Shown: positions 7,410 through 16,831 of the stretch, in pieces
How the letters are laid out: each line of letters begins with the position of its first letter
How positions within the stretch are numbered: the first letter of the stretch is position 1
From: Actinobacteria bacterium UBA2279
GTDB lineage: Bacteria; Actinomycetota; Coriobacteriia; Anaerosomatales; Anaerosomataceae
DNA length: 64,000 bases
Reading direction: 5' to 3'
Assembly (NCBI GenBank): GCA_002347365.1
Contig: DDWT01000014.1
Location: 10,832-74,831 of the forward strand
Position numbers and translations under genes: made by a program
Notes under the pieces: generated by a model
The model's input: only the letters and a program-made list of their open reading frames with translations
What the model was told of the DNA's origin: nothing
The model's database searches: none

Positions 7410-8390
7410 ATGCGGTTCAGGCGCGTAGTCGCGCTCACACTCGTTGCGATGCTCGCAGTCGCTGTCGCCGGATGTGGCGACGCCAAGACGACGGATACGA
7501 CCGACGGTGGGATCGACACGGCATCGCCCAAGGGCCCGATCGTCGTCGGCTCGAAGATCGACACCGAGGGCGGGGTTCTCGGCCAGGTGATCATCGCGAT
7601 GCTGGAGGAGAATGGCTTCGACGTGGTCGATGCGACCAAGACCGGACAGACAGAGATCGTTCGCAAGGCCCTGCTGTCCGAGGAGATCGACATCTATCCC
7701 GAGTACACAGGCACCGCGCTCACGCAGTTCTTCCCGGAGGGGGACGTGCCGGAGGGCACCAGCAAGGACGCGCAAGCATCGTATGACACCGTCAAGCAGC
7801 TTGACGTCGAGCTCAACGACATCATCTGGCTGGAGCGCGCGCCTGCGAACAACACGTGGGCCATCGCGATTCCCAAGGCACTCTCTGATGCTGAAGGCAT
7901 TGTGAGCTTCGAGGATTGGGCGACCTACATCAACGGTGGAGGCGACGTGAAGCTCGTGGCGTCTCAGGAGTTCGTCGATCGCGCGGCGGACGGCGTTCCG
8001 GCCATCGAGAAAGCGTACGGTTTCAAACTCAGCGCCGACCAGCTCATCGTGTTGTCAGGCGGCGATACCGCACAGACCGAGGCCGCGGCAGCGCAGGGGA
8101 CCAACGGCGCGAATGCGGCGATGGCGTACGGCACCGACGGGAACCTGGCAGCACTCGGCCTTGTCGTGCTGGAGGACCTCAAGAGCATCTGGCCGGTCTA
8201 CGAACCGGCGCCGCTTGTGCGTGGACCGGTTCTGGAGATGTACCCGGAGATCGCGGGGATCCTCAACCCGGTCTTCGAGGGTCTGACGCTTGCGGCATTG
8301 CAGGACCTCAACGGCAAGGTGGCGGTCGACGGCGCCGACCCTAAGACGGTGGCCACCGACTACCTCAGGGCCCAGGGATTCATCAAGTAG
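7410..8390 (+). CDS. OsmF/YehZ-type compatible-solute ABC transporter, substrate-binding lipoprotein
   Basis: A 326-residue substrate-binding protein of the glycine betaine/choline type (OpuC/OsmF/YehZ family). It has a lipoprotein signal with lipobox VAVAGC (Cys near residue 22). The mature domain begins IVVGSKIDTEGGVLGQVIIAMLEENG and includes EIDIYPEYTGTAL, the hallmark of this family. The ATG follows GGAGGGAG. It is the first gene of a four-gene transporter operon (binding protein, permease, ATPase, permease), the gene set of yehZYXW. The likely role is osmoprotectant or related solute uptake; the ligand is not determined by sequence. The gene is divergent from mqnE. Confidence 0.88.
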   Translation: MRFRRVVALTLVAMLAVAVAGCGDAKTTDTTDGGIDTASPKGPIVVGSKIDTEGGVLGQVIIAMLEENGFDVVDATKTGQTEIVRKALLSEEIDIYPEYTGTALTQFFPEGDVPEGTSKDAQASYDTVKQLDVELNDIIWLERAPANNTWAIAIPKALSDAEGIVSFEDWATYINGGGDVKLVASQEFVDRAADGVPAIEKAYGFKLSADQLIVLSGGDTAQTEAAAAQGTNGANAAMAYGTDGNLAALGLVVLEDLKSIWPVYEPAPLVRGPVLEMYPEIAGILNPVFEGLTLAALQDLNGKVAVDGADPKTVATDYLRAQGFIK

Positions 8391-8391
8391 C

Positions 8392-9567
8392 GTGAGCGAG
8401 GACGCGACTCAGACACCGTTTGACCGAGTGGCGCTCGTGGGGGCGATGGTGACCCTCGCGGGTGCCACCGCGCTTCCCTTCGTCGAACTGCGGGCCAACC
8501 GTCTCGTCCCGGGCACGGTACACTCGCTGGCTGCTGCCGGCGCGTGGACCTACGGCGTGTGGGCGCTCGTGGGGCTCGCGCTGTTCTCGGCGGTGGCACC
8601 GGGTGCGAAGGTGCGCTCCGCGACGTCGACCGCCGGTGCCTACGGGCTTGTCGCGGTCGTCGCCTGGGCGCTGGGGGAGGCTGCCCGGGCGTTGCTCGAG
8701 GGCCAGAGTGCGATCTCGCGCGTGTCCATCGGCGCTGGCGCGTGGGTCATCTTGCTGGGAGCGGTGATCATCGGCTTCGCAGGTGGTCTGGAGCGCAAGC
8801 GATTCGCCTTGCGGCGCCTCGGGCCACCGGTCGTACTGGTCGCGGCGCTTGTCGCGGCGATCATGTGGGGCGGGCTCGACCGCATCTCGCTGGCGCGCGA
8901 GTTCGAGGTGCGTGCCGATTCGTTCTGGCAGCTGCTCGGCGGACATCTCGCGCTGTCCGGCGCGGGCGTGGCGCTGGGTGCTCTGATCGGCATGCCGCTG
9001 GGGCTGTGGGCGACGCGCAACCGTCATGTGCGCGCGGTCGTGCTCGGTATCACCGGCGTCATTCAGACGGTCCCGAGCCTTGCACTGCTCGGCCTCCTCA
9101 TCATCCCGCTGTCGGCTATCGGCAACGCCGTGCCGTTCCTGCGCAGCCTCGGCGTGCGCGGGATCGGCGCCGCACCGGGCCTTGTCGCGCTCACGCTCTA
9201 TGCGCTGCTGCCCATCGTGCGCAACACCTACGTGGGGCTTTCTGAGGTGGATCCCGCCGCCCTTGATGCAGGTCGTGGCATGGGCATGAGCGCTGGCCAG
9301 CTGCTGATGCGGGTCGAGCTCCCGCTGGCGCTGCCGCTCATCATGGAGGGCCTTCGAACCGCCGCGGTGCTGCTGATCGGCATCACCACGCTCACCGTGT
9401 TCGCGGGAGCACGCAACCTGGGCATCCTCATCTTCGAGGGCCTGGGCCAGTTCGCGCCCGACCTGATCTTGCTGGGCGCGCTACCCATCATCGCGCTTGC
9501 GGTCGTCGTTGACGTTGCTCTCTCAGCGCTTGCCAGAGTACTCACACCGGAAGGGGTCCGCGCATGA
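8392..9567 (+). CDS. ABC transporter permease, YehY/OsmY-like with N-terminal membrane extension
   Basis: A 391-residue permease. The C-terminal half (about residues 180-380) is a standard binding-protein-dependent transport domain, with TVPSLALLGLLIIPL and the EAA-like loop ALDAGRGMGMSAGQLLMRVELPLALP. The first 170 residues add several hydrophobic helices, as in YehY, which is longer than its partner permease. The GTG at 8392 starts one base after the stop of the binding-protein gene. Its stop overlaps the ATPase start (ATGA). It forms the membrane channel with the permease at 10691. Confidence 0.85.
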   Translation: MSEDATQTPFDRVALVGAMVTLAGATALPFVELRANRLVPGTVHSLAAAGAWTYGVWALVGLALFSAVAPGAKVRSATSTAGAYGLVAVVAWALGEAARALLEGQSAISRVSIGAGAWVILLGAVIIGFAGGLERKRFALRRLGPPVVLVAALVAAIMWGGLDRISLAREFEVRADSFWQLLGGHLALSGAGVALGALIGMPLGLWATRNRHVRAVVLGITGVIQTVPSLALLGLLIIPLSAIGNAVPFLRSLGVRGIGAAPGLVALTLYALLPIVRNTYVGLSEVDPAALDAGRGMGMSAGQLLMRVELPLALPLIMEGLRTAAVLLIGITTLTVFAGARNLGILIFEGLGQFAPDLILLGALPIIALAVVVDVALSALARVLTPEGVRA

Positions 9568-10694
9568 TCAGGCTCGAAGGCGTCACCAGACGCTACGGCG
9601 GTGAGGTCGCGGTCGACAACTTGTCTCTGGAGGTGGCCGACGGCGAGGTCTGCGTGTTGATCGGCCCGTCCGGTTGTGGCAAGACCACTACGCTGCGGAT
9701 GATCAATCGCCTCATCGACCCCACGTCCGGACACATCCTGGTGAATGGCCGAGACGTGATGTCGATGCGTCCGGAGGAACTCCGGCGAGGACTGGGCTAC
9801 GTCATCCAGTCGATCGGGCTGTTCCCGCACCTGACGGTCGAACAGAACATCGGCGTCGTGCCGCACCTGCTCGGGTGGGAGAAGTCGCGGATCGCCGAGC
9901 GGGCCAGCGAACTGCTCGTGCTCGTGGGACTCGACCCCGCCGGGCATCTCGGCAAGTATCCGCGGCAGCTGTCCGGTGGCGAGGCGCAGCGCGTCGGCGT
10001 TGCTCGCGCGCTGGCGGCCGATCCACCCGTGCTGCTGATGGACGAGCCGTTCGGTGCCGTCGACCCCCTCAACCGCGAACGGCTGCAGGCCGAGTTCGGG
10101 CGCATCCAGCGCGAGCTGCACAAGACGGTCATCTTCGTGACGCACGACATCGACGAGGCGATCCGCCTCGCCGACAAGCTCGCTATCATGCGTGACGGCA
10201 CGCTGCAGCAGTTCGCCTCGCCCGAGGAGGTCTTGAACCACCCCGCGAACAAGTTCGTGCACGACTTCGTGGGCGCCGACCGCGCGCTCAAGCGCCTCGT
10301 CCGGGTGCGGGTCGAAGACGTCATGCGCTCGCCGGCGATCGTGCGTGAAGGCGCAGAGGAGATCGCCTATCGAGTGGCTGCGGGCAGGCGTCGTTTCGTT
10401 TACGTCATCGACGTCAACGGCAAGCTCCTCGGCTGGGTCGACACCGATGACATCACGCCCGACACCAACCTCACCGATGCCATGACGCTGATCGACGCCA
10501 CCGAGGCGTCCGTACGCGTCGATGCGAGCCTGCGCGATGCGCTCTCAAGGATGCTGGGACTGGGTTTCCGGGCGATAGCGGTCACCGACGAGCACAGCAG
10601 ACTCGTGGGGGAGGTCACCTTCACGGCGGTCGAAGGCGCCATGACCGAAGGCGACGAGCACATCTCCAACATCGCCGAGGAGGACGCCGGGTGA
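9564..10694 (+). CDS. ABC transporter ATPase with C-terminal CBS domains (OpuCA/YehX-like)
   Basis: A 376-residue ATP-binding subunit of the quaternary amine transporter class. Walker A is GPSGCGKTT near residue 34, the Q loop follows GYVIQSIGLFPH, the signature is LSGGEAQRVG and Walker B is VLLMDEPFGAVD. After the ATPase, residues about 245-365 hold a tandem CBS pair (DVMRSPAIV, LGWVDTDDI, GFRAIAVTD). In OpuA this module senses ionic strength or cyclic di-AMP; which one applies here is unknown. It overlaps both neighbours by four bases, so the operon is tightly coupled. Confidence 0.9.
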   Translation: MIRLEGVTRRYGGEVAVDNLSLEVADGEVCVLIGPSGCGKTTTLRMINRLIDPTSGHILVNGRDVMSMRPEELRRGLGYVIQSIGLFPHLTVEQNIGVVPHLLGWEKSRIAERASELLVLVGLDPAGHLGKYPRQLSGGEAQRVGVARALAADPPVLLMDEPFGAVDPLNRERLQAEFGRIQRELHKTVIFVTHDIDEAIRLADKLAIMRDGTLQQFASPEEVLNHPANKFVHDFVGADRALKRLVRVRVEDVMRSPAIVREGAEEIAYRVAAGRRRFVYVIDVNGKLLGWVDTDDITPDTNLTDAMTLIDATEASVRVDASLRDALSRMLGLGFRAIAVTDEHSRLVGEVTFTAVEGAMTEGDEHISNIAEEDAG

Positions 10695-11434
10695 GCAGGC
10701 GGCGCCTCATAGCGATCGCTGCCACGTTTGCGGGTGCGCTTGCGTTCGCGTGGCTCGTGAGCGCCACCGGACTGTGGGAATCCGCCCTGCGGGGGCTGTT
10801 TCCCGCGCAGCGCGAGGTACTGATGCCGCGAGATTCGCTCGGCAACTTCGTGCTGCAGCACCTGACCCTTGTGGGCATCTCCAGCGGACTGACCATCGCG
10901 GTGGGCGTGCCGCTCGGCATCTGGGTCACGCGACGCAGCGGTGCCGAGTTCCGGCCGCTGGTGGTTGCCGGCACCGACCTGGGGCAGACGTTCCCTCCGG
11001 TGGCGGTGCTCGCGTTGGCGATGCCGGTGCTCGGCTTCGGCTTCCGGCCAACGATCGTCGCACTGTTCATCTACGGCCTGTTCCCTGTGGTCAGCTCCAC
11101 CATCGCCGGCATCGAGTCGGTACCGCGGCCGGTCATCGATGCGGCCGTGGGCATGGGGATGAGCCCGGTGCAGGTTCTCATGCGCGTCGAGCTGCCGCTT
11201 GCGGCGCGTGTGATGCTCTCGGGCATCCGCACCTCGGTGGCGATCAACATCGGTACCGCGACGGTGGGGGCGGCGATCGGCACCGGCGGCCTGGGCGTAC
11301 CGATCATCGGCGGGCTTGCGGTGCAGAACATGGCGTACGTGCTGGAGGGTGCGATCCCGGCAGCGCTGCTCGCGGTGCTGGCTGATGCGATGCTCGCGCA
11401 GGCCGAAGCCGCGGTGACCGTGGCCGAGACATAG
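10691..11434 (+). CDS. ABC transporter permease, YehW/OsmW-like
   Basis: A 247-residue permease with about six membrane helices. It shows GQTFPPVAVLALAMPVLGFG and an EAA-like loop VIDAAVGMGMSPVQVLMRVELPLA, matching the second permease of YehZYXW/OsmF transporters. The GTG start at 10691 overlaps the ATPase stop (GTGA). It is the last gene of the transporter operon; tilS follows directly on the same strand. Confidence 0.87.
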   Translation: MSRRRLIAIAATFAGALAFAWLVSATGLWESALRGLFPAQREVLMPRDSLGNFVLQHLTLVGISSGLTIAVGVPLGIWVTRRSGAEFRPLVVAGTDLGQTFPPVAVLALAMPVLGFGFRPTIVALFIYGLFPVVSSTIAGIESVPRPVIDAAVGMGMSPVQVLMRVELPLAARVMLSGIRTSVAINIGTATVGAAIGTGGLGVPIIGGLAVQNMAYVLEGAIPAALLAVLADAMLAQAEAAVTVAET

Positions 11435-11491
11435 ATGCCGTCTATCCCTGTTCCCCTGGCGCCCCGGCGACGCACCCCGTACCCTGGCAGT

Positions 11492-12898
11492 ATGCCTTTG
11501 CTTCCCGACATCGCCCGCGCCACCACCGCCGAGCACGACATGCTGCCGACTGGCAGTGTGGTGCTCGCGCTTGTCTCCGGCGGCGCCGATAGCGTCTCTT
11601 TGCTGCGGCTGCTTGCCGGCCGTGAGCTGGGCGATGACGTGCGCTTCTCGGTACTTCACGTCAACCACATGCTGCGCGGGGAGGCCGCCGACGCAGACGA
11701 AGCATTCGTCGTCTCACTGTGCGCCGAACTCGGCGTGGCGTGCCGCACGGTCCGCTTCGATGTTGCGGCGTACGCCGAGGCCGAGAGCCTCAATCTCGAA
11801 GATGCAGGCCGACGTGTCCGCTACCGTTTCGCTGAAGATGAACTCGACGCCCGCTGCGACGCACTCGGCATCTCGCCACTTCGCGGGAAGATCGCAGTCG
11901 CGCACACCCTCGATGACCAGCTCGAGACCTTCCTCATGCGCATGGTCACCGGTGCGGGCCCCGCGGGGTTGCGTGCGATCGCGCCGGTGCGCGACCGCAT
12001 CGTGCGTCCGCTGCTTGGCGCGCGCCGCTCGCAGGTGGTGGAGTATCTGGAGTCTCTGGGGCAGACGTGGCGCGAGGACATCACGAACGAAGACACCTCG
12101 CGACTACGCTCGTGGGTCCGACACGAACTCAAGCCGCTCGTCGAGAGCGTGAACCCTTCGTTCGACTCGACGCTCGAGCGCACTGTGCGCCTGCTTGCCG
12201 ACGAGGACGAGCTCCTCTCGGACATGGCCGAGGCATTCAGCCACGACTTCGTCGAGCGCTTAGAGGGCGGTATCGCCTTCAACCGCGCATACATGACCAC
12301 GCTTTCGCGTGCGATGGCGCGTCGAACCGTGCGCGAGGCGCTGTTTCGGGAGTTTCCAGAGGCGACCCGGCTTGAGTTCGAGCACGTGGAGGCGATCGTC
12401 GAGGGGCTTGGCGATGATGCCTTCGCCCGCGACTTGCCGTTCGGTCTGCACGCGCGCACCGAGTACGATAAACTCATGGTTTCCCGTAGGGATACCGGGA
12501 CCGCTCCCCTGGCACCATGCTTGCTCGAAGCACCGGGTAGGTGCGACCTCGGAGGTTTCGGCGTCATCGAGGCGCGCCTCGTGTGTTCTGATGACGTCAA
12601 CGACGATTCGCAGCGAGCGTTCGTTGATGCTGCACTCGTCGCAGGTGCACTCACTGTGGACGGCCCTCGCGAGGGCGATCGCATGAGACCTCTCGGTATG
12701 GAGGGCACCAAGAAGCTCTCGGACCTGTTCGTTGACGAGAAAGTGCCGAAGCGACTGCGGGCGGTCACGCCTGTGGTACGGTACCGCGACCGGATCGTCT
12801 GGGTCGCCGGTCTGAGGTTGAGCGACGAGTTCAAAGTCGTGCCACAGACCTCGCAGGTGCTGGAGTTGTTCTGGCGTAGGGAACACACTAGTACGTGA
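11492..12898 (+). CDS. tilS: tRNA(Ile)-lysidine synthase (TilS)
   Basis: Attaches lysine to C34 of the minor isoleucine tRNA so that it reads AUA; essential. The 468-residue protein has the PP-loop motif SGGADS near residue 28 and LHVNHMLRG. An HTLDDQLETFLMR segment matches the TilS HxxDDxxET signature. A central substrate-binding region and a C-terminal TilS_C-like domain follow. The ATG at 11492 is chosen over an in-frame ATG at 11435 because the protein then begins just before the PP-loop domain as in homologues; neither has a strong binding site. It begins the conserved tilS-hpt-ftsH block. Confidence 0.93.
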   Translation: MPLLPDIARATTAEHDMLPTGSVVLALVSGGADSVSLLRLLAGRELGDDVRFSVLHVNHMLRGEAADADEAFVVSLCAELGVACRTVRFDVAAYAEAESLNLEDAGRRVRYRFAEDELDARCDALGISPLRGKIAVAHTLDDQLETFLMRMVTGAGPAGLRAIAPVRDRIVRPLLGARRSQVVEYLESLGQTWREDITNEDTSRLRSWVRHELKPLVESVNPSFDSTLERTVRLLADEDELLSDMAEAFSHDFVERLEGGIAFNRAYMTTLSRAMARRTVREALFREFPEATRLEFEHVEAIVEGLGDDAFARDLPFGLHARTEYDKLMVSRRDTGTAPLAPCLLEAPGRCDLGGFGVIEARLVCSDDVNDDSQRAFVDAALVAGALTVDGPREGDRMRPLGMEGTKKLSDLFVDEKVPKRLRAVTPVVRYRDRIVWVAGLRLSDEFKVVPQTSQVLELFWRREHTST

Positions 12899-12935
12899 CG
12901 GCGACCGGTCGTCACACGCACGGAAAGGTGAGCGG

Positions 12936-13475
12936 ATGCACCAGGACGTTGAGCGCATCATCCTGTCTGAGGACGAGGTCCAGCAGCGCGTGCGGGAGCT
13001 TGGCGCCGAGATAGCTGCCGACTATGAGGGGCGCTCGCTCCTTCTGGTGGCGGTGCTCCGAGGCGCGGCGCTGTTCGTGGCCGATCTGGCCCGGGCTATC
13101 GACGGGCCCGTTGAGATCGACTTCATGGCGGTCTCGAGCTACGGCAGCTCAACGAAGTCGTCGGGCGTCGTTCGTATCTTGAAGGACCTGGACGAAACGA
13201 TCGACGGACGTGACGTGCTGGTCATCGAGGACATCCTCGACACCGGGCTCACGCTGAAGTACCTGCTGCGCAACCTCGCATCGCGCAAGCCCCGGAGTCT
13301 CGAGGTTTGCACGCTGCTCTCGAAGACGGGCAAGCAGCGGGTGCCTATCGAGTGCAAGTACGTCGGGTTCGATATCCCGGATGAGTTTGTTGTTGGTTAT
13401 GGATTGGACTACGCCGAGCGGTATAGGAATCTCCCATACATCGGTGTTCTGAAACCGGCAGTCTACTCCGTGTAG
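12936..13475 (+). CDS. hpt: Hypoxanthine phosphoribosyltransferase
   Basis: Purine salvage enzyme that makes IMP (and GMP) from the free base and PRPP. The 179-residue protein carries the PRPP-binding loop VLVIEDILDTGLTLKYL, the substrate segment VSSYGSSTKSSG and the C-terminal FDIPDEFVVGYGLDYAERYRNLP motif of Hpt/HprT. The ATG follows AAAGGTGAG. It sits between tilS (37 bases upstream) and ftsH (22 bases downstream), an order conserved in many Gram-positive bacteria. Confidence 0.95.
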   Translation: MHQDVERIILSEDEVQQRVRELGAEIAADYEGRSLLLVAVLRGAALFVADLARAIDGPVEIDFMAVSSYGSSTKSSGVVRILKDLDETIDGRDVLVIEDILDTGLTLKYLLRNLASRKPRSLEVCTLLSKTGKQRVPIECKYVGFDIPDEFVVGYGLDYAERYRNLPYIGVLKPAVYSV

Positions 13476-13497
13476 CCTGGCCCAAGGGGTGTTGAGT

Positions 13498-15483
13498 GTG
13501 AACAAGAACCTTCGAACCGCCCTCTTCTACATGCTGGTGATAGTCGCGCTGTTCGCGTTCATCGTGAACAACCTCGACACGGGAAACGCTGTCGTCGAGA
13601 TGAACAGCAGCGATTTCGTCTCGGCACTCAAAGAGGATCGCGTTGTGGATGCCGAGGTCTTCCTGCGCAACAAGGAGATCCGCGGCTCGTTCTACGAGGA
13701 CGCGAAAGCCAAGACTGACAAGAAGACATCGGACTTCACCACCACGTATCTGGGCGAGGACTGGTTCGCTCAGCTCATCGACGAGAATCCGCCCATCGAG
13801 GGCTATACGGTCAATACGCAGGATCAGAACTGGTTCGTCACGCTGCTTGGCTCTCTGTTGCCCGTACTCCTCATCGTGGGAGTGATGTTCTTCTTCCTGA
13901 ACCAGATGCAGGGCTCGAACTCCAAGGTGATGTCGTTCGGCAAAGCCAAGGCCAAGCGCCTCACACGTGACCAGCCGCGCATCACGTTCAAAGACGTAGC
14001 CGGTGTGGACGAGGCCGTCGAGGAGCTCCAGGAGATCAAGGAGTTCCTGTCCAACCCCGGCAAGTTCCAGGCTCTCGGGGCGAAGATCCCGAAGGGCGTC
14101 CTGCTCGTGGGGCCTCCCGGTACAGGCAAGACGCTGCTTGCGCGTGCCGTCGCCGGTGAGGCGGGCGTGCCGTTCTTCTCCATCTCAGGTTCCGACTTCG
14201 TCGAGATGTTCGTGGGTGTCGGCGCAAGCCGCGTTCGCGATCTGTTCGAGCAGGCCAAGGCCGCCTCACCCTGCATCGTGTTCGTCGACGAGCTGGACGC
14301 CGTGGGCCGCATGCGCGGCGCGGGGCTCGGCGGCGGCAACGATGAGCGCGAGCAGACCCTCAACCAGTTGCTGGTGGAGATGGATGGCTTCGACATCAAG
14401 GACAACGTCATCATCATGGCGGCGACCAACCGACCGGACGTCCTGGACTCGGCGCTGCTGCGCCCCGGCCGCTTCGATCGGCAGATCGTCGTCGATCGCC
14501 CGGACCTCAAGGGCCGGGCCGACATCTTGAAGATTCACACACGGGGCAAGCCGGTGGCAAAAGACATCGAGCTTGAGGTCGTAGCACGCCGTACGCCGGG
14601 ATTCACCGGCGCCGATCTCGCCAACCTCGTGAACGAAGCCGCCCTTCTCGCCGCGCGTCATGGCAAGAAGGAAGTGGAGATGACCGAGCTCGAAGAGTCC
14701 ATCGAGCGTGTCATCGCCGGTCCGGAGCGGAAGAGCCGGCTCATCTCGGACAAGGAGAAGCGGGTCATCGCCTATCACGAATCCGGTCACGCCTTGGTGG
14801 GGCACGTGCTTCCGAACACCGATCCCATCCACAAGATCAGCATCATCTCACGCGGTCGGGCACTGGGTTACACGCTCGCACTGCCGCTAGAGGACAAGTT
14901 CCTCAACACCAAGGGTGAGATGCTCGACGAGATCTCGATGATGCTCGGCGGACGTGTGGCCGAGGAGATCGCCATCGGCGACATCACGACGGGTGCGAGT
15001 AACGATATCGAGCGCGCTACGAAACTTGCGCGCCAGATGATCACGCGCTACGGGATGTCCGACAAGCTCGGGCCGATGACGCTCGGCGACGATCAGCGCG
15101 AGGTCTTCCTCGGCAGGGACTTCTCCAACACGCCCAATTACAGCCAGGAGATCGCGTTCGAGATCGACAAAGAGGTCCGTCGCATGATCGACGAAGGCTT
15201 CGACAAGGCGAACAAGATACTGTCCGACCGTCGGGACCAGCTCGATCTCATGGCGCAGGTGCTCATTGAGCGCGAGACGGTCGACAAAGACCAGCTCGAA
15301 GCGCTGCTCGAGAACCGCTGGGCGGAGTTTCTGGAACTGGAGAGGGAGCGCAAGGCCAACGAGCCTGCGGAGGCTGCAGAAGAGGCCGCCGTCGAGAAGG
15401 AAGACACCGACGAGCGTCCGCGAGTCGAGCTTCCCGCAGGCGGCGATGTGCCGCAGGGCAAGAGCGGCGTGGCTCCCGCGTAG
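13498..15483 (+). CDS. ftsH: ATP-dependent zinc metalloprotease FtsH
   Basis: Membrane-anchored AAA+ protease that degrades misfolded membrane proteins and short-lived regulators. In the 661-residue form the order is a first membrane helix (about 8-26), an extracytoplasmic domain, a second helix (about 110-135), the AAA domain with Walker A GPPGTGKT at 205-212 and Walker B IVFVDELDAVG, then the protease domain with HESGH at 427-431. The C-terminal tail is acidic (Glu/Ala rich). GTG at 13498 lies 8 bases after AAGGGG and is preferred over in-frame GTG 13489 and TTG 13492. A strong hairpin terminator follows the stop. Confidence 0.96.
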   Translation: MNKNLRTALFYMLVIVALFAFIVNNLDTGNAVVEMNSSDFVSALKEDRVVDAEVFLRNKEIRGSFYEDAKAKTDKKTSDFTTTYLGEDWFAQLIDENPPIEGYTVNTQDQNWFVTLLGSLLPVLLIVGVMFFFLNQMQGSNSKVMSFGKAKAKRLTRDQPRITFKDVAGVDEAVEELQEIKEFLSNPGKFQALGAKIPKGVLLVGPPGTGKTLLARAVAGEAGVPFFSISGSDFVEMFVGVGASRVRDLFEQAKAASPCIVFVDELDAVGRMRGAGLGGGNDEREQTLNQLLVEMDGFDIKDNVIIMAATNRPDVLDSALLRPGRFDRQIVVDRPDLKGRADILKIHTRGKPVAKDIELEVVARRTPGFTGADLANLVNEAALLAARHGKKEVEMTELEESIERVIAGPERKSRLISDKEKRVIAYHESGHALVGHVLPNTDPIHKISIISRGRALGYTLALPLEDKFLNTKGEMLDEISMMLGGRVAEEIAIGDITTGASNDIERATKLARQMITRYGMSDKLGPMTLGDDQREVFLGRDFSNTPNYSQEIAFEIDKEVRRMIDEGFDKANKILSDRRDQLDLMAQVLIERETVDKDQLEALLENRWAEFLELERERKANEPAEAAEEAAVEKEDTDERPRVELPAGGDVPQGKSGVAPA

Positions 15484-15505
15484 GCACGACCATACGAACG
15501 CAGAA

Positions 15506-15540
15506 ACAGGGTGTCGCCTTCGGGTGGCGCCCTGTTGTCT
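15506..15540 (+). terminator. Hairpin terminator after ftsH with UUCG loop
   Basis: A 13-base-pair stem (15506-15518 with 15523-15535, including three G-U pairs) is capped by TTCG and followed by TGTCT. It lies 22 bases after the ftsH stop, ends the tilS-hpt-ftsH unit, and separates it from the kinase gene at 15617. The T-tract is short. Confidence 0.75.
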
Positions 15541-15616
15541 ACCCCGGTAAGTGCGACCCTGTCTCCCCGGCACCGGTGAAGGGTACAGAGCAGTTAGGCG
15601 CTCGGGGGGAGCCCCA

Positions 15617-16822
15617 TTGGAGAACAGGTCTGACACACACGCTCAGGAGGCCGCGCTCGATGTGCGGCGCCTGGTGTCGTCGCGCCGAAACGTGTTCCAG
15701 CGACTCCGTCCGGCCGCGCACCGTCAGAACAGACTCGTTGCCTCGCTGAACGAGGTCTCCGCCACCGTCTCCGGCGCGCGGGATCCGAGTGAGGTACCGG
15801 ACATCATCGTGGATGCTGCCAAGCGTTTCACCGGCACTGAGAAGGTCGTACTCTACCTGTTCGAGGACATCGACGGTCAACCGTGCAACTCCGATGCGGA
15901 GGTGTTCGTGCGCGGGGCGCGTGACGAACATGTCGAATCCTGGTGGCACGAGTGGCTGCCTCAGGTCACCGACCGGGTGTTATCTGAAGGTCGGCCGTGC
16001 GTCGAGACCGATTCCGGCGAATCGGCGTGGGTCCTTGCGGTGCCCGTACGGGTCAAAGACCGCCACCTTGGCGTGCTGTGTGCGATCAACTCGGTCAAGC
16101 ATCGCCTGCGCGAGGAGCAGACCGCATTCCTGTCGATTCTCGGCGCCTTTGCGGCGTCATCACTCGAGAACGCACGACTCGCCGAGGACAGTCGCTACTC
16201 GTTGCTTGCGAGTGAGCGTGAGCGCATCGCCCGTGAGATGCACGATGGCATTGCGCAGTCGCTGTTCTCGATCTCGCTGGGTATCGAGGTCTGCAAGAAG
16301 CAGGTGTACAGAGATCCAGGCTCTGTGGCTGGTCGGTTGGACGAACTGCAGGGCCTGCTTGAGGGGAGCATGGGTGAGCTGCGTAGGTATATCTATGACC
16401 TGCGACCGGCGAAGTTGCAGGAACTGGGCTTGGCAGGTGCCATCGATTACTGGCTGAAAGAGATCACCTCTAAGGAGAAGCTGAGCAGCGCTATCGAGAC
16501 TAACGGCACTGTACGGCCGATCAGCGCGGAAGCCGAGGCGTGCCTCTACCGTGTCGCTCGAGAGGCGGTCACCAATGCGGTGAAGCATGGATCGCCAACG
16601 CGCATCAGCGTGCGCATAGACTACGCTCCCGAAGCGGTGACACTGGTGGTCGAGGACAACGGCGGAGGCTTCGATGTCCGCTCGGCCATGGCGGAGAGCG
16701 AGACTGGCGTCACTGTGGGATTGCAGAGCCTGCATGAGCGTGTACGAGGCGCCGGCGGAGGCCTGGCGATTGACTCGACGCCCGGAGCAGGAAGTCGTCT
16801 TTGCGCGCGGATACCGTGCTGA
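15617..16822 (+). CDS. Soluble GAF-domain histidine kinase, NarL-family (HisKA_3)
   Basis: A 401-residue sensor kinase with no membrane helix. Residues about 55-195 form a GAF domain (VPDIIVDAAKRFTG, then VPVRVKDRHLGVLCAIN). The HisKA_3 dimerisation motif REMHDGIAQSLFSI places the phospho-accepting residue at His209. The HATPase_c domain has AREAVTNAVKHG and VEDNGGGFD. The TTG at 15617 is preferred because GGGGGA lies 6 bases upstream; the in-frame extension starts inside the ftsH terminator zone. Its stop is 9 bases before the response regulator at 16832, its cognate partner. The pair precedes the Tad pilus genes and may control them. The signal is unknown. Confidence 0.88.
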   Translation: MENRSDTHAQEAALDVRRLVSSRRNVFQRLRPAAHRQNRLVASLNEVSATVSGARDPSEVPDIIVDAAKRFTGTEKVVLYLFEDIDGQPCNSDAEVFVRGARDEHVESWWHEWLPQVTDRVLSEGRPCVETDSGESAWVLAVPVRVKDRHLGVLCAINSVKHRLREEQTAFLSILGAFAASSLENARLAEDSRYSLLASERERIAREMHDGIAQSLFSISLGIEVCKKQVYRDPGSVAGRLDELQGLLEGSMGELRRYIYDLRPAKLQELGLAGAIDYWLKEITSKEKLSSAIETNGTVRPISAEAEACLYRVAREAVTNAVKHGSPTRISVRIDYAPEAVTLVVEDNGGGFDVRSAMAESETGVTVGLQSLHERVRGAGGGLAIDSTPGAGSRLCARIPC

Positions 16823-16831
16823 GGGGCGTGT

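Noticed and set aside
7254..7775. In-frame N-terminal extension of mqnE
   Set aside because: No similarity to MqnE, runs antisense into the transporter gene, and the TTG at 7253 has a well-placed GGAGG.
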